A DNA stretch of 64,000 nucleotides from Mycolicibacterium llatzerense (GCF_000878195.1 NZ_JXST01000007.1:62001-126000), one strand, 5' to 3'. Shown: positions 54,639 to 62,956, numbered from the stretch's first letter. Numbers and translations are program-made. The notes: generated by a model from the sequence alone, not told the origin.

Positions 54639-55307
54639 CTACATGTTGTTCCGGCCGTGCGGAGTGGTCCCGCGGGGTCCAGTGCGGCGCTTCGTCTCCA
54701 TCCTGTACTGCCGTTCCGACTTGGCGGTGGGCCCTCGTCGAATGTTGTTTCCCTCGAATCGAATCCAACCGGTGAGGGTCATCCAGGGCACTTGGTCTTG
54801 GATGGACTCTTTCGATCGAAGGGATCGATGTCCGTTTCCCGCCCGCAGTTCTCTTGCAAGCTCAGCCAGTCGGGGACTCCGCCGATGCCGATACCTGAAT
54901 GACCCAATCGCCTGCGCGAGCGTCCTCCCGAGAGTTTCGGCGAGTTCCTCGGCGCGCAATCTGTCGGTGCGCGCGAAGTACCGTGGACCGGCGCACAGTG
55001 ACCGGGCTTCGCGACTGCTTACGATCCAACCTCGGCCTGCCGCCCGGCGCATCAGGACGGTCAAGGTGTATTTGTCCGGGTCCGCTGACTCCGGGCTGAT
55101 GAGTTCGCGAATTATGGCTGTTTGCAATACTTCTCGCCAAGATGGGCCGCTGTTGTGCTCGCGCCAATGACGGTTTGCAACGTGTGCGACTGCTGCGCCG
55201 AATCGGTCAACTTCAGCCAGTGGCAGCTCGTGAGCAAATCCGTTGACAGGCTCTCCGGGGTGTCCAACGTTGGGGGTTGTTGTCGCCGTGTTGTCGCTGT
55301 CCAGCAA
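54639..55307 (-). CDS. Unrecognised element protein
   Basis: A 222-residue basic protein. It contains HWREHNSGPSWREVLQTAI and TVLMRRAAGRGWIVSSREA, which look like helical and winged-helix-type segments, and GSFRYRHRRSPRLAELAREL, which resembles a second such domain. The tail is basic and disordered. TTG 55307 follows GGAG by eight bases. It is divergent from an XRE regulator across an 18-bp palindrome, so it is probably controlled by it. No family recognised. Confidence 0.65.
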   Translation of the reverse strand: MLDSDNTATTTPNVGHPGEPVNGFAHELPLAEVDRFGAAVAHVANRHWREHNSGPSWREVLQTAIIRELISPESADPDKYTLTVLMRRAAGRGWIVSSREARSLCAGPRYFARTDRLRAEELAETLGRTLAQAIGSFRYRHRRSPRLAELARELRAGNGHRSLRSKESIQDQVPWMTLTGWIRFEGNNIRRGPTAKSERQYRMETKRRTGPRGTTPHGRNNM

Positions 55308-55342
55308 GTTCGGAACTCCAATTCAGCGAATCCATGAGCAAA

Positions 55343-55360
55343 TGCCCTACTAGTAGGGCA
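55343..55360. promoter_or_regulatory. 18-bp perfect palindrome TGCCCTACTAGTAGGGCA
   Basis: A perfect 9+9 inverted repeat located between the two divergent genes and 25 bp before the XRE regulator. Its half-site AGTAGGGC recurs near 61066 in another promoter region of the same element. A good candidate for an XRE operator. Confidence 0.65.
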
Positions 55361-55385
55361 GACTAATGCGCTTGCTTGCCACTAC

Positions 55386-55649
55386 TTGGATGGGGTGCCC
55401 ACCCGCCCTGCGCAAGTTGAACCGGAACGAGCGGCGCAGTGGGCAGAACATCGCGCAGCAGTGGGGGCGCGGATAAAGGCTCTCCGAGAGTGGCGAGGTC
55501 TGACGCAAGAGGCTCTGGCTCTTTCGTGCGGCGTGAGTCGAAACATCCTCATCGACGTAGAGCATGGTCGTCGAGGTCTGTTGTTTGAACGGCTGTTTGA
55601 CATCGCGGAAGCGCTTGGCGTTGCCGTCAGTGAATTGTTTGACGGCTGA
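55386..55649 (+). CDS. XRE-family HTH regulator (copy 1)
   Basis: An 87-residue regulator with a Cro/CI-type HTH: IKALREWRGLTQEALALSCG, then VSRNILIDVEHGRRGLLFE and RLFDIAEALGVAVSELF. It is clearly related to the gene at 61921-62220. TTG 55386 or GTG 55395 may be the start; ribosome binding is weak, so it may be a leaderless or tightly controlled gene. The 18-bp palindrome upstream suggests autoregulation. Confidence 0.82.
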   Translation: MDGVPTRPAQVEPERAAQWAEHRAAVGARIKALREWRGLTQEALALSCGVSRNILIDVEHGRRGLLFERLFDIAEALGVAVSELFDG

Positions 55650-55760
55650 CAGGCACGTCGCGCCGCGGTGCGTCGACGCGTGGTCGGCTTCGATGTTGAG
55701 CTCGGGTGGGTTCGACTCAGCATTCGCCGAGTCCTTGCGGTCGATGAGTAGTGTCGAACT

Positions 55761-56036
55761 GTGTCGGATCACCACGACATCGCCAGACGGGTCGGTCAGA
55801 GCATCCCAGCAGGCATGTCGCACGAGTTCATCGCAGCCAGGATCGGTGTCACCACTGAGGATTTCGGGATCTTGCTGACCGGCCAGCGGCCGCTGTCAGC
55901 GGTCGAGATTGCCCTACTGGGCGATGTTTTGGGTGTAGGTGACTACTGGCTGATTACTGGTCGCCAAGATCCCTATCGCATTGTGCATGCTGGTCGCCCG
56001 CCCGCCAGCGACATGGGCCCCTGCGACATGTGGTGA
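55761..56036 (+). CDS. Small HTH-like protein
   Basis: A 91-residue protein whose first 70 residues read like an XRE fold: HEFIAARIGVTTEDFGILLT and AVEIALLGDVLGVGDYWLIT. GTG 55761. It lies 111 bp after XRE copy 1 in the same direction. It could act as a partner repressor or antitoxin. No toxin-like gene is next to it. Confidence 0.65.
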   Translation: MSDHHDIARRVGQSIPAGMSHEFIAARIGVTTEDFGILLTGQRPLSAVEIALLGDVLGVGDYWLITGRQDPYRIVHAGRPPASDMGPCDMW

Positions 56037-56234
56037 CACGGGCCTGGTGTGCCATCGCCTCGCCGTCGATCGCGTGCGTTCGGATGGCGCGTCCTCGCAC
56101 GGTGTGTTCAGGCCCGACAGTATGCGCCAGGTGCAACAGGTGGCGCTGTCGGTCTCGCATATCGACACGCCGGACAGTTCCTACCGTCTTCGAGCCGGGA
56201 GCTCGGTCGGCACGCATAGTCGTCTGCCACGATA

Positions 56235-58409
56235 ATGGGCATGGCGCTTGAAGTCGTGTACGGCGAAAGCCGCGACCGCGTAGCTGCGAATCGATTGGCA
56301 GCTTTGCTCCGTCCAGTCGTCAGCGACGGCACGATCTACCTTGCTTACCCCGTTCTGACCACCGCGGATGAGCGCGTCGAGGTCGACGGGCTCCTTGTCA
56401 GCGAATCGCACGGTCTGGTCGCATTCCTGGTTGCCGATGCGATGCCCAGCGACTCCAGCGACTGGTCGTCGCTGATCGAAAAACAGGACCGGCTGTACTC
56501 CGCTCTCACCGGCAACCTCCGCCGCTACGACAACTTGCGAAGCGGACGGAATCTGGCGGTCGACCCCGTCACGGTGACGATCTTTCCCACGTCGGTCGAC
56601 CCACCGCCAGAGGCCGACGCGGGTATCTACACCGACTTCGCGCGAGTCGGGGGGATCGTGCATTCCCTCAATGGCGTCTCCGAAGACATCAAGCGCAATC
56701 TGGACGCTGCCCTGCAACGAGTTTCAACCATCAAACCGGCCAAGAAGCGGGCCAACGTCGTCAACCCGGGTTCGCGCGGTGCGAAACTTAAAGAAATCGA
56801 AAAGGGTATCGCCAACCTCGACCAGTGGCAGAAGTCCGCAGCCATCGAAAGCCCGGACTGCCCCCAACGCATACGCGGCCTGGCCGGCTCCGGAAAGACC
56901 GTGGTGCTGTCACTGAAGGCCGCCTACTGGCACACGCAGCACCCAGAGTGGAACATCGCGCTGACCTTCGCCTCACGCGCTCTGTATCAGCAGATCGAAG
57001 ATTTGGTCACCCGGTTCACATTCGAACATTCCAACGACCAGCCTGACCGCACCAAGCTGCAGATCCTGCATTCATGGGGCTCACGGTGGCATGCCGGCCT
57101 GTACTCGACGATCGCCGCGGCGTTGGGACAACCCGCCCGCGACTTCGCTTTCGCCCGCGGACAATACGGAATGGATGACGCATTTACTGGGATCTGCCGG
57201 GAACTGCTCGACATTGCGCAGGCACAACCGTCGATCACGCCCATATTCGACGCGGTGCTCATCGATGAGGCACAGGACCTGCCCCCCGAGTTCTTCCAGC
57301 TTGTCTATCTGTTCACCAAGGCCCCCAAGCGCATCGTGTGGGGCTTTGACGAGTTACAGAAGCTGTCCGAGTCGGCCATGCCCACCACTGACGAGCTGTT
57401 CGGCGTTGATACGGACGGACAGAGCCGAGTCTCGCTGGAAAACCCCGCCGACGGACCACGCCGCGACATCGTCCTGCCGGTCTGCTACCGCAACACGCCC
57501 TGGGCCCTTGTGACTGCGCACGCACTCGGAATGGGCATCTATCGCGATCCGGATGGGCTGATCCAGCATCCTGATGACCCGAAGCTCTGGGGCGACATTG
57601 GCTACCAACCCACCCGGGGCAGACTAGAGTTCGGCGACCTCGTCACATTGGAGCGCCGCCCGGACGCGTCGCCGCGCTATTTCTCCGAGCTTCTCACCCC
57701 CGACGATGCTGTCGTCATCAGGACATTTGACAGTCAGTCGCAGCAAGACCGGTGGGTTGCCGAGCAGATCCGGATCAACTTGACCGACGACGAACTCGAG
57801 CCTGATGACATCCTCATCGTGCTGCCTGACACGTATCGCGCGCGATCGCGCGGAGCCCGCATCATGGCGGAGCTGCAGCGGCTGAACATCGCGTCGCACC
57901 TTGTGGGTGTCACGACGAGTCAAGACGCCGTCTTCTCGCCAGAATCTGTTGCGATTGCGCACATTTACCGTGCAAAGGGCAACGAGGCACCCATGGTGTA
58001 CGTCCTTGATGCCCAATACGCAAACAGCCAGTGGAATCTTGTCAGTCGACGCAACACCCTGTTTACGGCCATCACGCGGAGCCGCGCCTGGGTCCGCATT
58101 GTCGGTTCTGGCGTCGACGCCCGGCCAGTGATCGAAGAAGCGCTCAAGGTCCAGAAGAACGACTATCAGCTCAAGTTCGATATCCCGACCGTCGCCCAAC
58201 TCGCTGAGCTGCGCCACATCCACCGCGAGCGCCCGGAAGAAAATGAGGAAGCCGCCCGCAAAGCCACCGAAGGCCTGGGGGTGTTCCTGGAGGCCTTCGG
58301 CAAGGGTGTCCTCGACTATCGGGACCTGCCACCAGCGATGCGGACCCAACTGGCTCAGAGCCTGACCCGACAGCAGGAGGTGGAGGAAGAGGCGTTCGGT
58401 GACGACTAA
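56235..58409 (+). CDS. UvrD/Rep-like superfamily I helicase with NERD-like N-terminus
   Basis: A 724-residue protein. Residues about 10-130 resemble a nuclease-related (NERD-like) domain, with RVEVDGLLVSESHGLVAFLV, though the acidic/lysine catalytic set looks incomplete. The helicase core has Walker A GLAGSGKTVVLSLKAA near residue 215, Walker B VLIDEAQDLPPEFF, motif III-like IVWGFDELQKL, motif IV VVIRTFDSQSQ, motif V HIYRAKGNEAPMVYV and motif VI TAITRSRAWVRIVG. It overlaps the next gene by 11 bp, so the two products probably act together. Mobile-element location and NERD/helicase architecture suggest an antiphage role (inference). ATG 56241 is an alternative start. Confidence 0.87.
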   Translation: MGMALEVVYGESRDRVAANRLAALLRPVVSDGTIYLAYPVLTTADERVEVDGLLVSESHGLVAFLVADAMPSDSSDWSSLIEKQDRLYSALTGNLRRYDNLRSGRNLAVDPVTVTIFPTSVDPPPEADAGIYTDFARVGGIVHSLNGVSEDIKRNLDAALQRVSTIKPAKKRANVVNPGSRGAKLKEIEKGIANLDQWQKSAAIESPDCPQRIRGLAGSGKTVVLSLKAAYWHTQHPEWNIALTFASRALYQQIEDLVTRFTFEHSNDQPDRTKLQILHSWGSRWHAGLYSTIAAALGQPARDFAFARGQYGMDDAFTGICRELLDIAQAQPSITPIFDAVLIDEAQDLPPEFFQLVYLFTKAPKRIVWGFDELQKLSESAMPTTDELFGVDTDGQSRVSLENPADGPRRDIVLPVCYRNTPWALVTAHALGMGIYRDPDGLIQHPDDPKLWGDIGYQPTRGRLEFGDLVTLERRPDASPRYFSELLTPDDAVVIRTFDSQSQQDRWVAEQIRINLTDDELEPDDILIVLPDTYRARSRGARIMAELQRLNIASHLVGVTTSQDAVFSPESVAIAHIYRAKGNEAPMVYVLDAQYANSQWNLVSRRNTLFTAITRSRAWVRIVGSGVDARPVIEEALKVQKNDYQLKFDIPTVAQLAELRHIHRERPEENEEAARKATEGLGVFLEAFGKGVLDYRDLPPAMRTQLAQSLTRQQEVEEEAFGDD

Positions 58410-59076
58410 CGCGCGTCAGCTGGCCATCGCCATCCGCAACCTTGTCGACTTTTTGTCGAACGCCGAACTTCTCCTCGCCGCCTCAAGCATCGCCGAGTCA
58501 GCGGAGTCCGTCACCTGGCACGCATTCGACCGCAGCGCCGGCTTCCTGACCAGCCGCGATCACGTCACCGCCGACCAGTACCTCAGTTGGATTCGTTCGG
58601 GCCATCACACGTGCGTCTTGCTCGACGGTTCGCTGCTCCAGCTGACGTACAACCTCGAAGGCGACCGCGTGGTCAAACATCGACTCGCGTACGTACCGTG
58701 CCCATGGAAGTGGGACTCCGCGTTGCTCGACGAGGGATACAGCCTCGAAGAAATCCTTGAATTGCACTCCGGCACAACGATGCTGATGAGATCTTCGGTC
58801 CGGTTCGACCTCGACGTAGCGGCAGCCAAATCAGGACACCCAGCTTCGCATTTCACGTTCAACACCGTCGATTGCCGCATTGCCTGTGCCGCGCCCCTAC
58901 ACCCGCTGCGATTCGCGGACTTCGTGTTCAAGAACTTCTACCCGCTCTACTGGCGGCAGCACTTATCGTTTTTTGACGTAGCGAAATACCGCCACTTGGG
59001 CGATCCGGTCATTTCTCCCGACGACCTCAATGAGATGCACGTCGGCTGGAACTACAGACTGAGAGCTCTGGCGTAG
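58399..59076 (+). CDS. DUF2290-like protein, partner of the helicase
   Basis: A 225-residue protein resembling DUF2290: an opening helical part, the HASHFTFN-type segment (PASHFTFNTVDCRIACAAP) and the typical PLRFADFVFKNFYPLYWRQH. GTG 58399 is inside the helicase gene's last codons. The coupling of a UvrD-like helicase with DUF2290 is the feature of most interest. Biochemical function unknown. Confidence 0.78.
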   Translation: MTTNARQLAIAIRNLVDFLSNAELLLAASSIAESAESVTWHAFDRSAGFLTSRDHVTADQYLSWIRSGHHTCVLLDGSLLQLTYNLEGDRVVKHRLAYVPCPWKWDSALLDEGYSLEEILELHSGTTMLMRSSVRFDLDVAAAKSGHPASHFTFNTVDCRIACAAPLHPLRFADFVFKNFYPLYWRQHLSFFDVAKYRHLGDPVISPDDLNEMHVGWNYRLRALA

Positions 59077-59243
59077 GCACCCAGCCTTGTCCTGCCCGGC
59101 GCAAAACGACGCCCACCTTCGGGGATCTGGGGCCGAGTCATTGGCCCGGCAATCAGCCAGCCGCCTCGTGCGCAATGCCTGTTCGGAAAGCGCACATTTT
59201 CGGCTGCGCAAAGTTGTCGGTGCCGTTTGCGATAGTGGATCCC

Positions 59244-60359
59244 ATGACGACGGATGACGCGCCGGAAGCGGCTCCTTTGCCGAACCGCTTTGCGGTGTAC
59301 AGCGATCGCGAGTACGCGGCTACAGCACTTTCGGTGGCCGCCTCGACCGATATCGCGGTCATCATCCGCGACCGCTCCGACGCACCACAGATTCAGGCCG
59401 CGCTGGGCGATCACCGGCAGGCTACGGTCCTGGTTGATCCCGGCCGATGGCGCCGCGAGTTCGCGACCCCACAACGCGTGATGGACCTTCCGGCCGCGGG
59501 GCTGACCACAATGGGTCTGCGTGAATGGGCCGAATCGCACCGTGCCGCGAGCACCGTCGACGGAGTGTTCGCTCCGTCGCTGTTCGTGCGCGCCGGTGAG
59601 TGGGAGTCCCTGCGGGCACTGCGTGAGGCATTGGCCCCGGCCGTCGGGCCGGACAACTCGATGATCGGTCTTATCGCCACCGATGCATCAATGCTGGGTA
59701 CGTCGATGATCAGCCGCTTTCTCGATGAGCTCGCTCCGCTGCGGGGCTCCCAGCTTGGGTTTGTGTTCGCCGGCGGCCGCGAAGCGCTTGCCGATCGCCA
59801 TCGGCTTGCGGGACTACGTGCCCTCTTCGACCAGCACCCCGGGGCTCATCTGTTAGGCGTGGACGCGCTGATTGCCTCCGACGCGCTGTGCGTCGATGCC
59901 GGCATTGTTGCCGTCGGGATTCGTTCGGGGATGCGCTGGCCCGCGCGGCCCGGCACGACGTCCAACACCGCATTTGCACGGGGCTATGTGCCCGGCCGTT
60001 TCCACCGGGACCTGTTGACCTACCGCAGCCCAGTCGTTTATGGCCACTGGTACATCGACTCGGTTCCCACCGCATGCGTGGTGTGCGGCAATCCACCGGA
60101 CCGGTACGTGCCATCGGAGCAGGGTACGCAGGACATTATCGGGCACAACGTGCACGCCGTCGCGCAACTGTGCGCTGACCTGCTATCGGTACCTTCGCTC
60201 GATCGCCACCAATGGCTCAGCTCGGTGCGGGTCGAAGCCGCGGAGAGCTACCGTGACCTGGATCAGGCTCAGATCGCTGCACCGATTGACCGGACTTTGG
60301 TCGCGCTGATCCGTCGGGATCGTCCGGGCTGGATGGCGCCGGCCCCGGTTGGGTCATGA
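59244..60359 (+). CDS. Unrecognised protein with a possible C-terminal zinc module
   Basis: A 371-residue protein. The middle has alternating strands and helices (LGFVFAGGREAL, LLGVDALIASDALCVDAG, AVGIRSGMRW) as in a TIM barrel or Rossmann-like fold. The C-terminal CVVCGNPPDRY with HNVHAVAQLCADLL resembles the cysteine/histidine zinc module of tRNA-guanine transglycosylase relatives, but this is a weak visual likeness. ATG 59244 is used. It follows the helicase/DUF2290 pair after 167 bp in the same direction and may belong to the same system. Its 3' end overlaps the convergent gene by 143 bp. Confidence 0.65.
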   Translation: MTTDDAPEAAPLPNRFAVYSDREYAATALSVAASTDIAVIIRDRSDAPQIQAALGDHRQATVLVDPGRWRREFATPQRVMDLPAAGLTTMGLREWAESHRAASTVDGVFAPSLFVRAGEWESLRALREALAPAVGPDNSMIGLIATDASMLGTSMISRFLDELAPLRGSQLGFVFAGGREALADRHRLAGLRALFDQHPGAHLLGVDALIASDALCVDAGIVAVGIRSGMRWPARPGTTSNTAFARGYVPGRFHRDLLTYRSPVVYGHWYIDSVPTACVVCGNPPDRYVPSEQGTQDIIGHNVHAVAQLCADLLSVPSLDRHQWLSSVRVEAAESYRDLDQAQIAAPIDRTLVALIRRDRPGWMAPAPVGS

Positions 60360-60969
60360 GCCAGGCTCGGTAGGCCGACTCATAGACCTGCCAGCGGGCA
60401 GGCTTGAAGTATCGGTGCTGTACGGGTTCGGCACGCACGAGTTCGGTGGCGCCGTTGGCAGTCGCCGCCCACACGCCGGTGCCCTGGTAGCGGGCCTGCC
60501 AGGCTAGCTGCTCAAAGTCCGAAGGCACCTGCTCCAGAACAATCATGCGCTGAGCGACCCGGGTGAATGGCGCGATGCGGGAGAGCACCCCCTGCCACTG
60601 CGGACTCCACATGACCACAGCCGCGATTTCGCTGACCGGCCGGCACACCCGGGTGATCCAGCGCCCATCTCGCTGCGCTGCCCCCGCAGGAAGGCGGTCA
60701 AGCACCCACTGCTCGGACTCGGTCAGCCCATCAACTGAAACCGGTTGCCCCAGGGGAAGATTCATTAGGGCATCGAGCATCCACAGTTGGGTGATAGCGC
60801 CCAGCCCAGTTTGCCGACGGCGTTGGTGCTCGGCCTCGTCGATCCGGACAAACGCGTCACCGCGGCCACCAGTGATTCGCGCCCCATCGCAGACGTATGC
60901 CGCTGGGTCGCCGTCCAGCAGGATGCTCATCGCCGAGATAGCTGACGCGCGGGTGGAAAGCGGCGTCAC
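60217..60969 (-). CDS. Unrecognised 250-residue protein
   Basis: A protein with AYVCDGARITGGRGDAFVRI, QLWMLDALMNLPLGQPVSVD and WAATANGATELVRAEPVQHR, and a proline- and serine-rich tail of about 45 residues that overlaps the convergent gene. GTG 60969 is preceded by GAGGGGG with seven bases spacing. No domain recognised. Its promoter region contains two copies of CCTCAAACTA. Confidence 0.6.
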   Translation of the reverse strand: MTPLSTRASAISAMSILLDGDPAAYVCDGARITGGRGDAFVRIDEAEHQRRRQTGLGAITQLWMLDALMNLPLGQPVSVDGLTESEQWVLDRLPAGAAQRDGRWITRVCRPVSEIAAVVMWSPQWQGVLSRIAPFTRVAQRMIVLEQVPSDFEQLAWQARYQGTGVWAATANGATELVRAEPVQHRYFKPARWQVYESAYRAWLMTQPGPAPSSPDDPDGSARPKSGQSVQRSEPDPGHGSSPRLRPAPS

Positions 60970-61011
60970 GTCAAGGCCCCCTCGTTCGAGCTGTCGGTTT
61001 GGGCGTCGATA

Positions 61012-61042
61012 CCTCAAACTACTATTACAAAGCCTCAAACTA
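61012..61042. repeat. Direct repeat CCTCAAACTA, 21-bp spacing
   Basis: Two identical 10-bp copies at 61012-61021 and 61033-61042, start to start 21 bp, two helical turns, in an AT-rich divergent promoter region. They are candidate operator sites. Confidence 0.6.
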
Positions 61043-61134
61043 TAAATAGACTCGCGAACAGCATAGTAGGGCTGACCTGAGCAGATGAAAAATTGCAATT
61101 CATGTACTGATATTTGCGTGAATTTCGCCTGTAG

Positions 61135-61428
61135 GTGAGACTGAGATTTGTGTCTAGCGCTGACGATGCCGACACCGAGGTGCTGACCTATGCACGTGCG
61201 GCGGAGCTGTTGGCCTGTGACGTGAACACTGTCCGGACTCGCACCGAGAAGCACAGCAGGTACCGCAGGGTGCCCACGGCGACGCGGCCGGCCAAGATCT
61301 ACGCCAAAGAGGTATACGAGGACCGCGCCGAGTTGCTGCACAAACTCAAGGCTTGCGAGCTTGCCGAAGCCGCGCCGGCGACGTCAGCGCGCCGTCCGGA
61401 GCCGCAGATCCGTCGACGCAAGCGCTGA
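61135..61428 (+). CDS. Small HTH DNA-binding protein
   Basis: A 97-residue protein with an HTH-like region TYARAAELLACDVNTVRTRT, a basic middle (YRRVPTATRPAKIYAKEVYE) and a basic tail. GTG 61135 or GTG 61150 may start it. It is divergent from the 60217-60969 gene across the direct repeats. It may be an element regulator. Confidence 0.6.
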   Translation: MRLRFVSSADDADTEVLTYARAAELLACDVNTVRTRTEKHSRYRRVPTATRPAKIYAKEVYEDRAELLHKLKACELAEAAPATSARRPEPQIRRRKR

Positions 61429-61574
61429 TTGAGGAGAATTCTCGGTTGCGCGCCGATCTAGCCAACGCGCTGGAAGCGGCGAGGGTCCTGCTGCTGTCGG
61501 ATTCGGCGAAAAATGACCTCATCCGCCAGTACCTCTACGACGATCCGCATCTCGGCGCCAGCGACCTTGACTGA
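61353..61574 (+). CDS. Small coiled-coil protein overlapping the HTH gene
   Basis: A 73-codon frame with a heptad-like segment LIEENSRLRADLANALEAAR and LLSDSAKNDLIRQYLYDD. Its start is unclear: TTG 61353 gives the full frame, while TTG 61446, preceded by TGAGGAG, removes the coiled-coil beginning. It overlaps the upstream HTH gene and the two may be coupled. Confidence 0.5.
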   Translation: MRACRSRAGDVSAPSGAADPSTQALIEENSRLRADLANALEAARVLLLSDSAKNDLIRQYLYDDPHLGASDLD

Positions 61575-61945
61575 GCCCGTGGTGAACTCCAGCGATGGAA
61601 CCGAGCGGCGGCCGTGCGCGTCTGAACTAGATGTCGATGCAGATGACCGCGCGGCGTTGATTAGGAAGCCCGCGATAGGTGTCTGGCAGCACTGCGGCAC
61701 CTGAAGCGCCTCAACGCTGTGGCGTGGGAGCTGGCCGAGCTCGGCGGGCGCACCGGCGCCCACGGAATCGTCTTCAACGCCGAGGACTGGCGGCCCCCCA
61801 GAGCGCGGCTAACCGACCGGCGCGAGGCAAGGCTTGCATCGACAGCAATGCCACGGTCCTGGGGGTGCGCAACCGAGCGACCGCGCTCCGTACCGCGGAG
61901 GGGCGTCAGCCGCCCGGCGGTCAGTCCAAACCGGCGGCAGCCTGA
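61565..61945 (+). pseudogene. Frameshifted small gene remnant
   Basis: A TTG frame from 61565 reads ELDVDADDRAALIR; around 61663 the protein-like reading moves to another frame as ARDRCLAALRHLKRLNAVAW and AELGGRTGAHGIVFNAEDW. Beyond about 61830 a third frame (ACIDSNATVLGVRNRATALR) looks better and ends at 61945. Two indels are implied. The product was probably a short helical protein; function unknown. Confidence 0.5.
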
Positions 61946-62220
61946 TCGTCGACCGCCAGAAATTCGTGGGGCGAGACCTCAAGGGCCGCAGCAAGATCGA
62001 ATAAACGCTCATAGAGCAGGCCACTTTTGCCCAGTTCGACGTCGATCAGCAGGTTGCGCGACAAGCCGGATCGGAGCGCAAGCGCTTCTTGAGTGAGGCC
62101 GCGGCTGGTGCGAATGCCTCGGATCCGTTGCCCGACCGAGATGCGAGCCTGCTCCCAGGCGGCGACGCGTTCAGGGTCGGATTGGTCTCTCGGTTTCGGC
62201 ACCCAACCAAGTAGCAGCAT
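61921..62220 (-). CDS. XRE-family HTH regulator (copy 2)
   Basis: A 99-residue regulator with IRGIRTSRGLTQEALALRSG, then LSRNLLIDVELGKSGLLYER and LFDLAAALEVSPHEFL. It shares most residues with copy 1 at 55386-55649 but runs in the opposite direction. ATG 62220 has AGGGG five bases upstream; the longer upstream frame overlaps the next gene and is rejected. It may cross-regulate with copy 1. Confidence 0.82.
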   Translation of the reverse strand: MLLLGWVPKPRDQSDPERVAAWEQARISVGQRIRGIRTSRGLTQEALALRSGLSRNLLIDVELGKSGLLYERLFDLAAALEVSPHEFLAVDDQAAAGLD

Positions 62221-62300
62221 CGGACCCCTAAAGGTCTGCCAAGCTAGCTGGGCATGAGATCTATACTTTGCCGGATCGTGCAATGAGAGGGACGTAACGC

Positions 62301-62504
62301 ATGCCGGACACTGCCAGTGCAAAGAAGGGCCGCCGCGGGTCGGAAACGCGACAGCGCACCGACAGCCTGACGCTCCGATTGCTGCCCGCCGAGGGGGCAG
62401 CCCTTCGCCTGCTGGCGAAACAACACGGGCACCCGAGTCGTCAGGCGCTGATACTGGCCACGCTGGAACCGCTGATCGCGACCTCGATGCGGACGAGGTC
62501 GTAA
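62301..62504 (+). CDS. Small RHH-like protein
   Basis: A 67-residue basic protein. TDSLTLRLLPAEGAALRLLA followed by KQHGHPSRQALILATLEPLI has the strand-helix-helix pattern of a ribbon-helix-helix DNA-binding protein. ATG follows GAGAGGGA. It is divergent from XRE copy 2, so each may control the other. It could be an antitoxin, but no toxin gene is evident. Confidence 0.65.
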   Translation: MPDTASAKKGRRGSETRQRTDSLTLRLLPAEGAALRLLAKQHGHPSRQALILATLEPLIATSMRTRS

Positions 62505-62587
62505 TGGGCTGTGCGCAGAAGTTTCTCGGCGGCGGAACGCGCCAGAACCACTGCATTGGGCGTGATCGTTCGGCTGAACGACGGTGA
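62504..62587 (+). CDS. Very short ORF coupled to the RHH-like gene
   Basis: The ATG overlaps the stop of the preceding gene (TAATG). It encodes 27 residues including one cysteine near each end and a histidine (MGCAQKFLGGG...NHCIG). It may be a coupled micropeptide or simply chance. The stretch to 62692 holds no better reading frame. Confidence 0.25.
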   Translation: MGCAQKFLGGGTRQNHCIGRDRSAERR

Positions 62588-62692
62588 AGGCGAAAACACC
62601 TGTAATGCCGGCATTTTCAATGGAAACGTGTGGGAAGCGACCACATCACGTCCGATGTTTAGCCTGGAGGCTGCGCCGGAATCGCCAACCAT

Positions 62693-62956
62693 GTGATCCT
62701 GCGCCATATCTGTGAAGTGTGTGGTGCTGAACAGAATCTCACGCCTGAAGCCGCCCACGAGGCGGGGCGGGACTACCCGCCGAAAATGGGTCCGTCCGGT
62801 CTCATCGGGCCGCGTACCTGCCCGAATTGCGTTGTGAACCAGACGGTCTGGCGGACGCTTGTGGTGGAAAAGTTCACGGCAGACACGCTCACCCCGCACC
62901 AACGCGAAACTATTGGGCGAATCGGCGGTGAACCGGACAGCATTGTGCTGCCATAA
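62693..62956 (+). CDS. Small zinc-ribbon-like protein
   Basis: An 87-residue protein with CEVCGAEQ near the start and RTCPNCVVNQTVW in the middle, two C-x2-C pairs about 40 residues apart, as in a zinc ribbon. GTG 62693 begins it. No close family recognised. It follows the RHH-like gene in the same direction after about 190 bp. Confidence 0.65.
   Translation: MILRHICEVCGAEQNLTPEAAHEAGRDYPPKMGPSGLIGPRTCPNCVVNQTVWRTLVVEKFTADTLTPHQRETIGRIGGEPDSIVLP

Noticed and set aside
54501..54902. A plus-strand frame after the truncated pilin, with a hydrophobic stretch
   Set aside because: No ribosome binding site, mostly opposite the 54639-55307 gene, and the stretch is not a clean pilin continuation.
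61719..62096. A plus-strand frame running into XRE copy 2
   Set aside because: Only its first third is protein-like and is treated as part of the frameshifted remnant; the rest is opposite the XRE gene.
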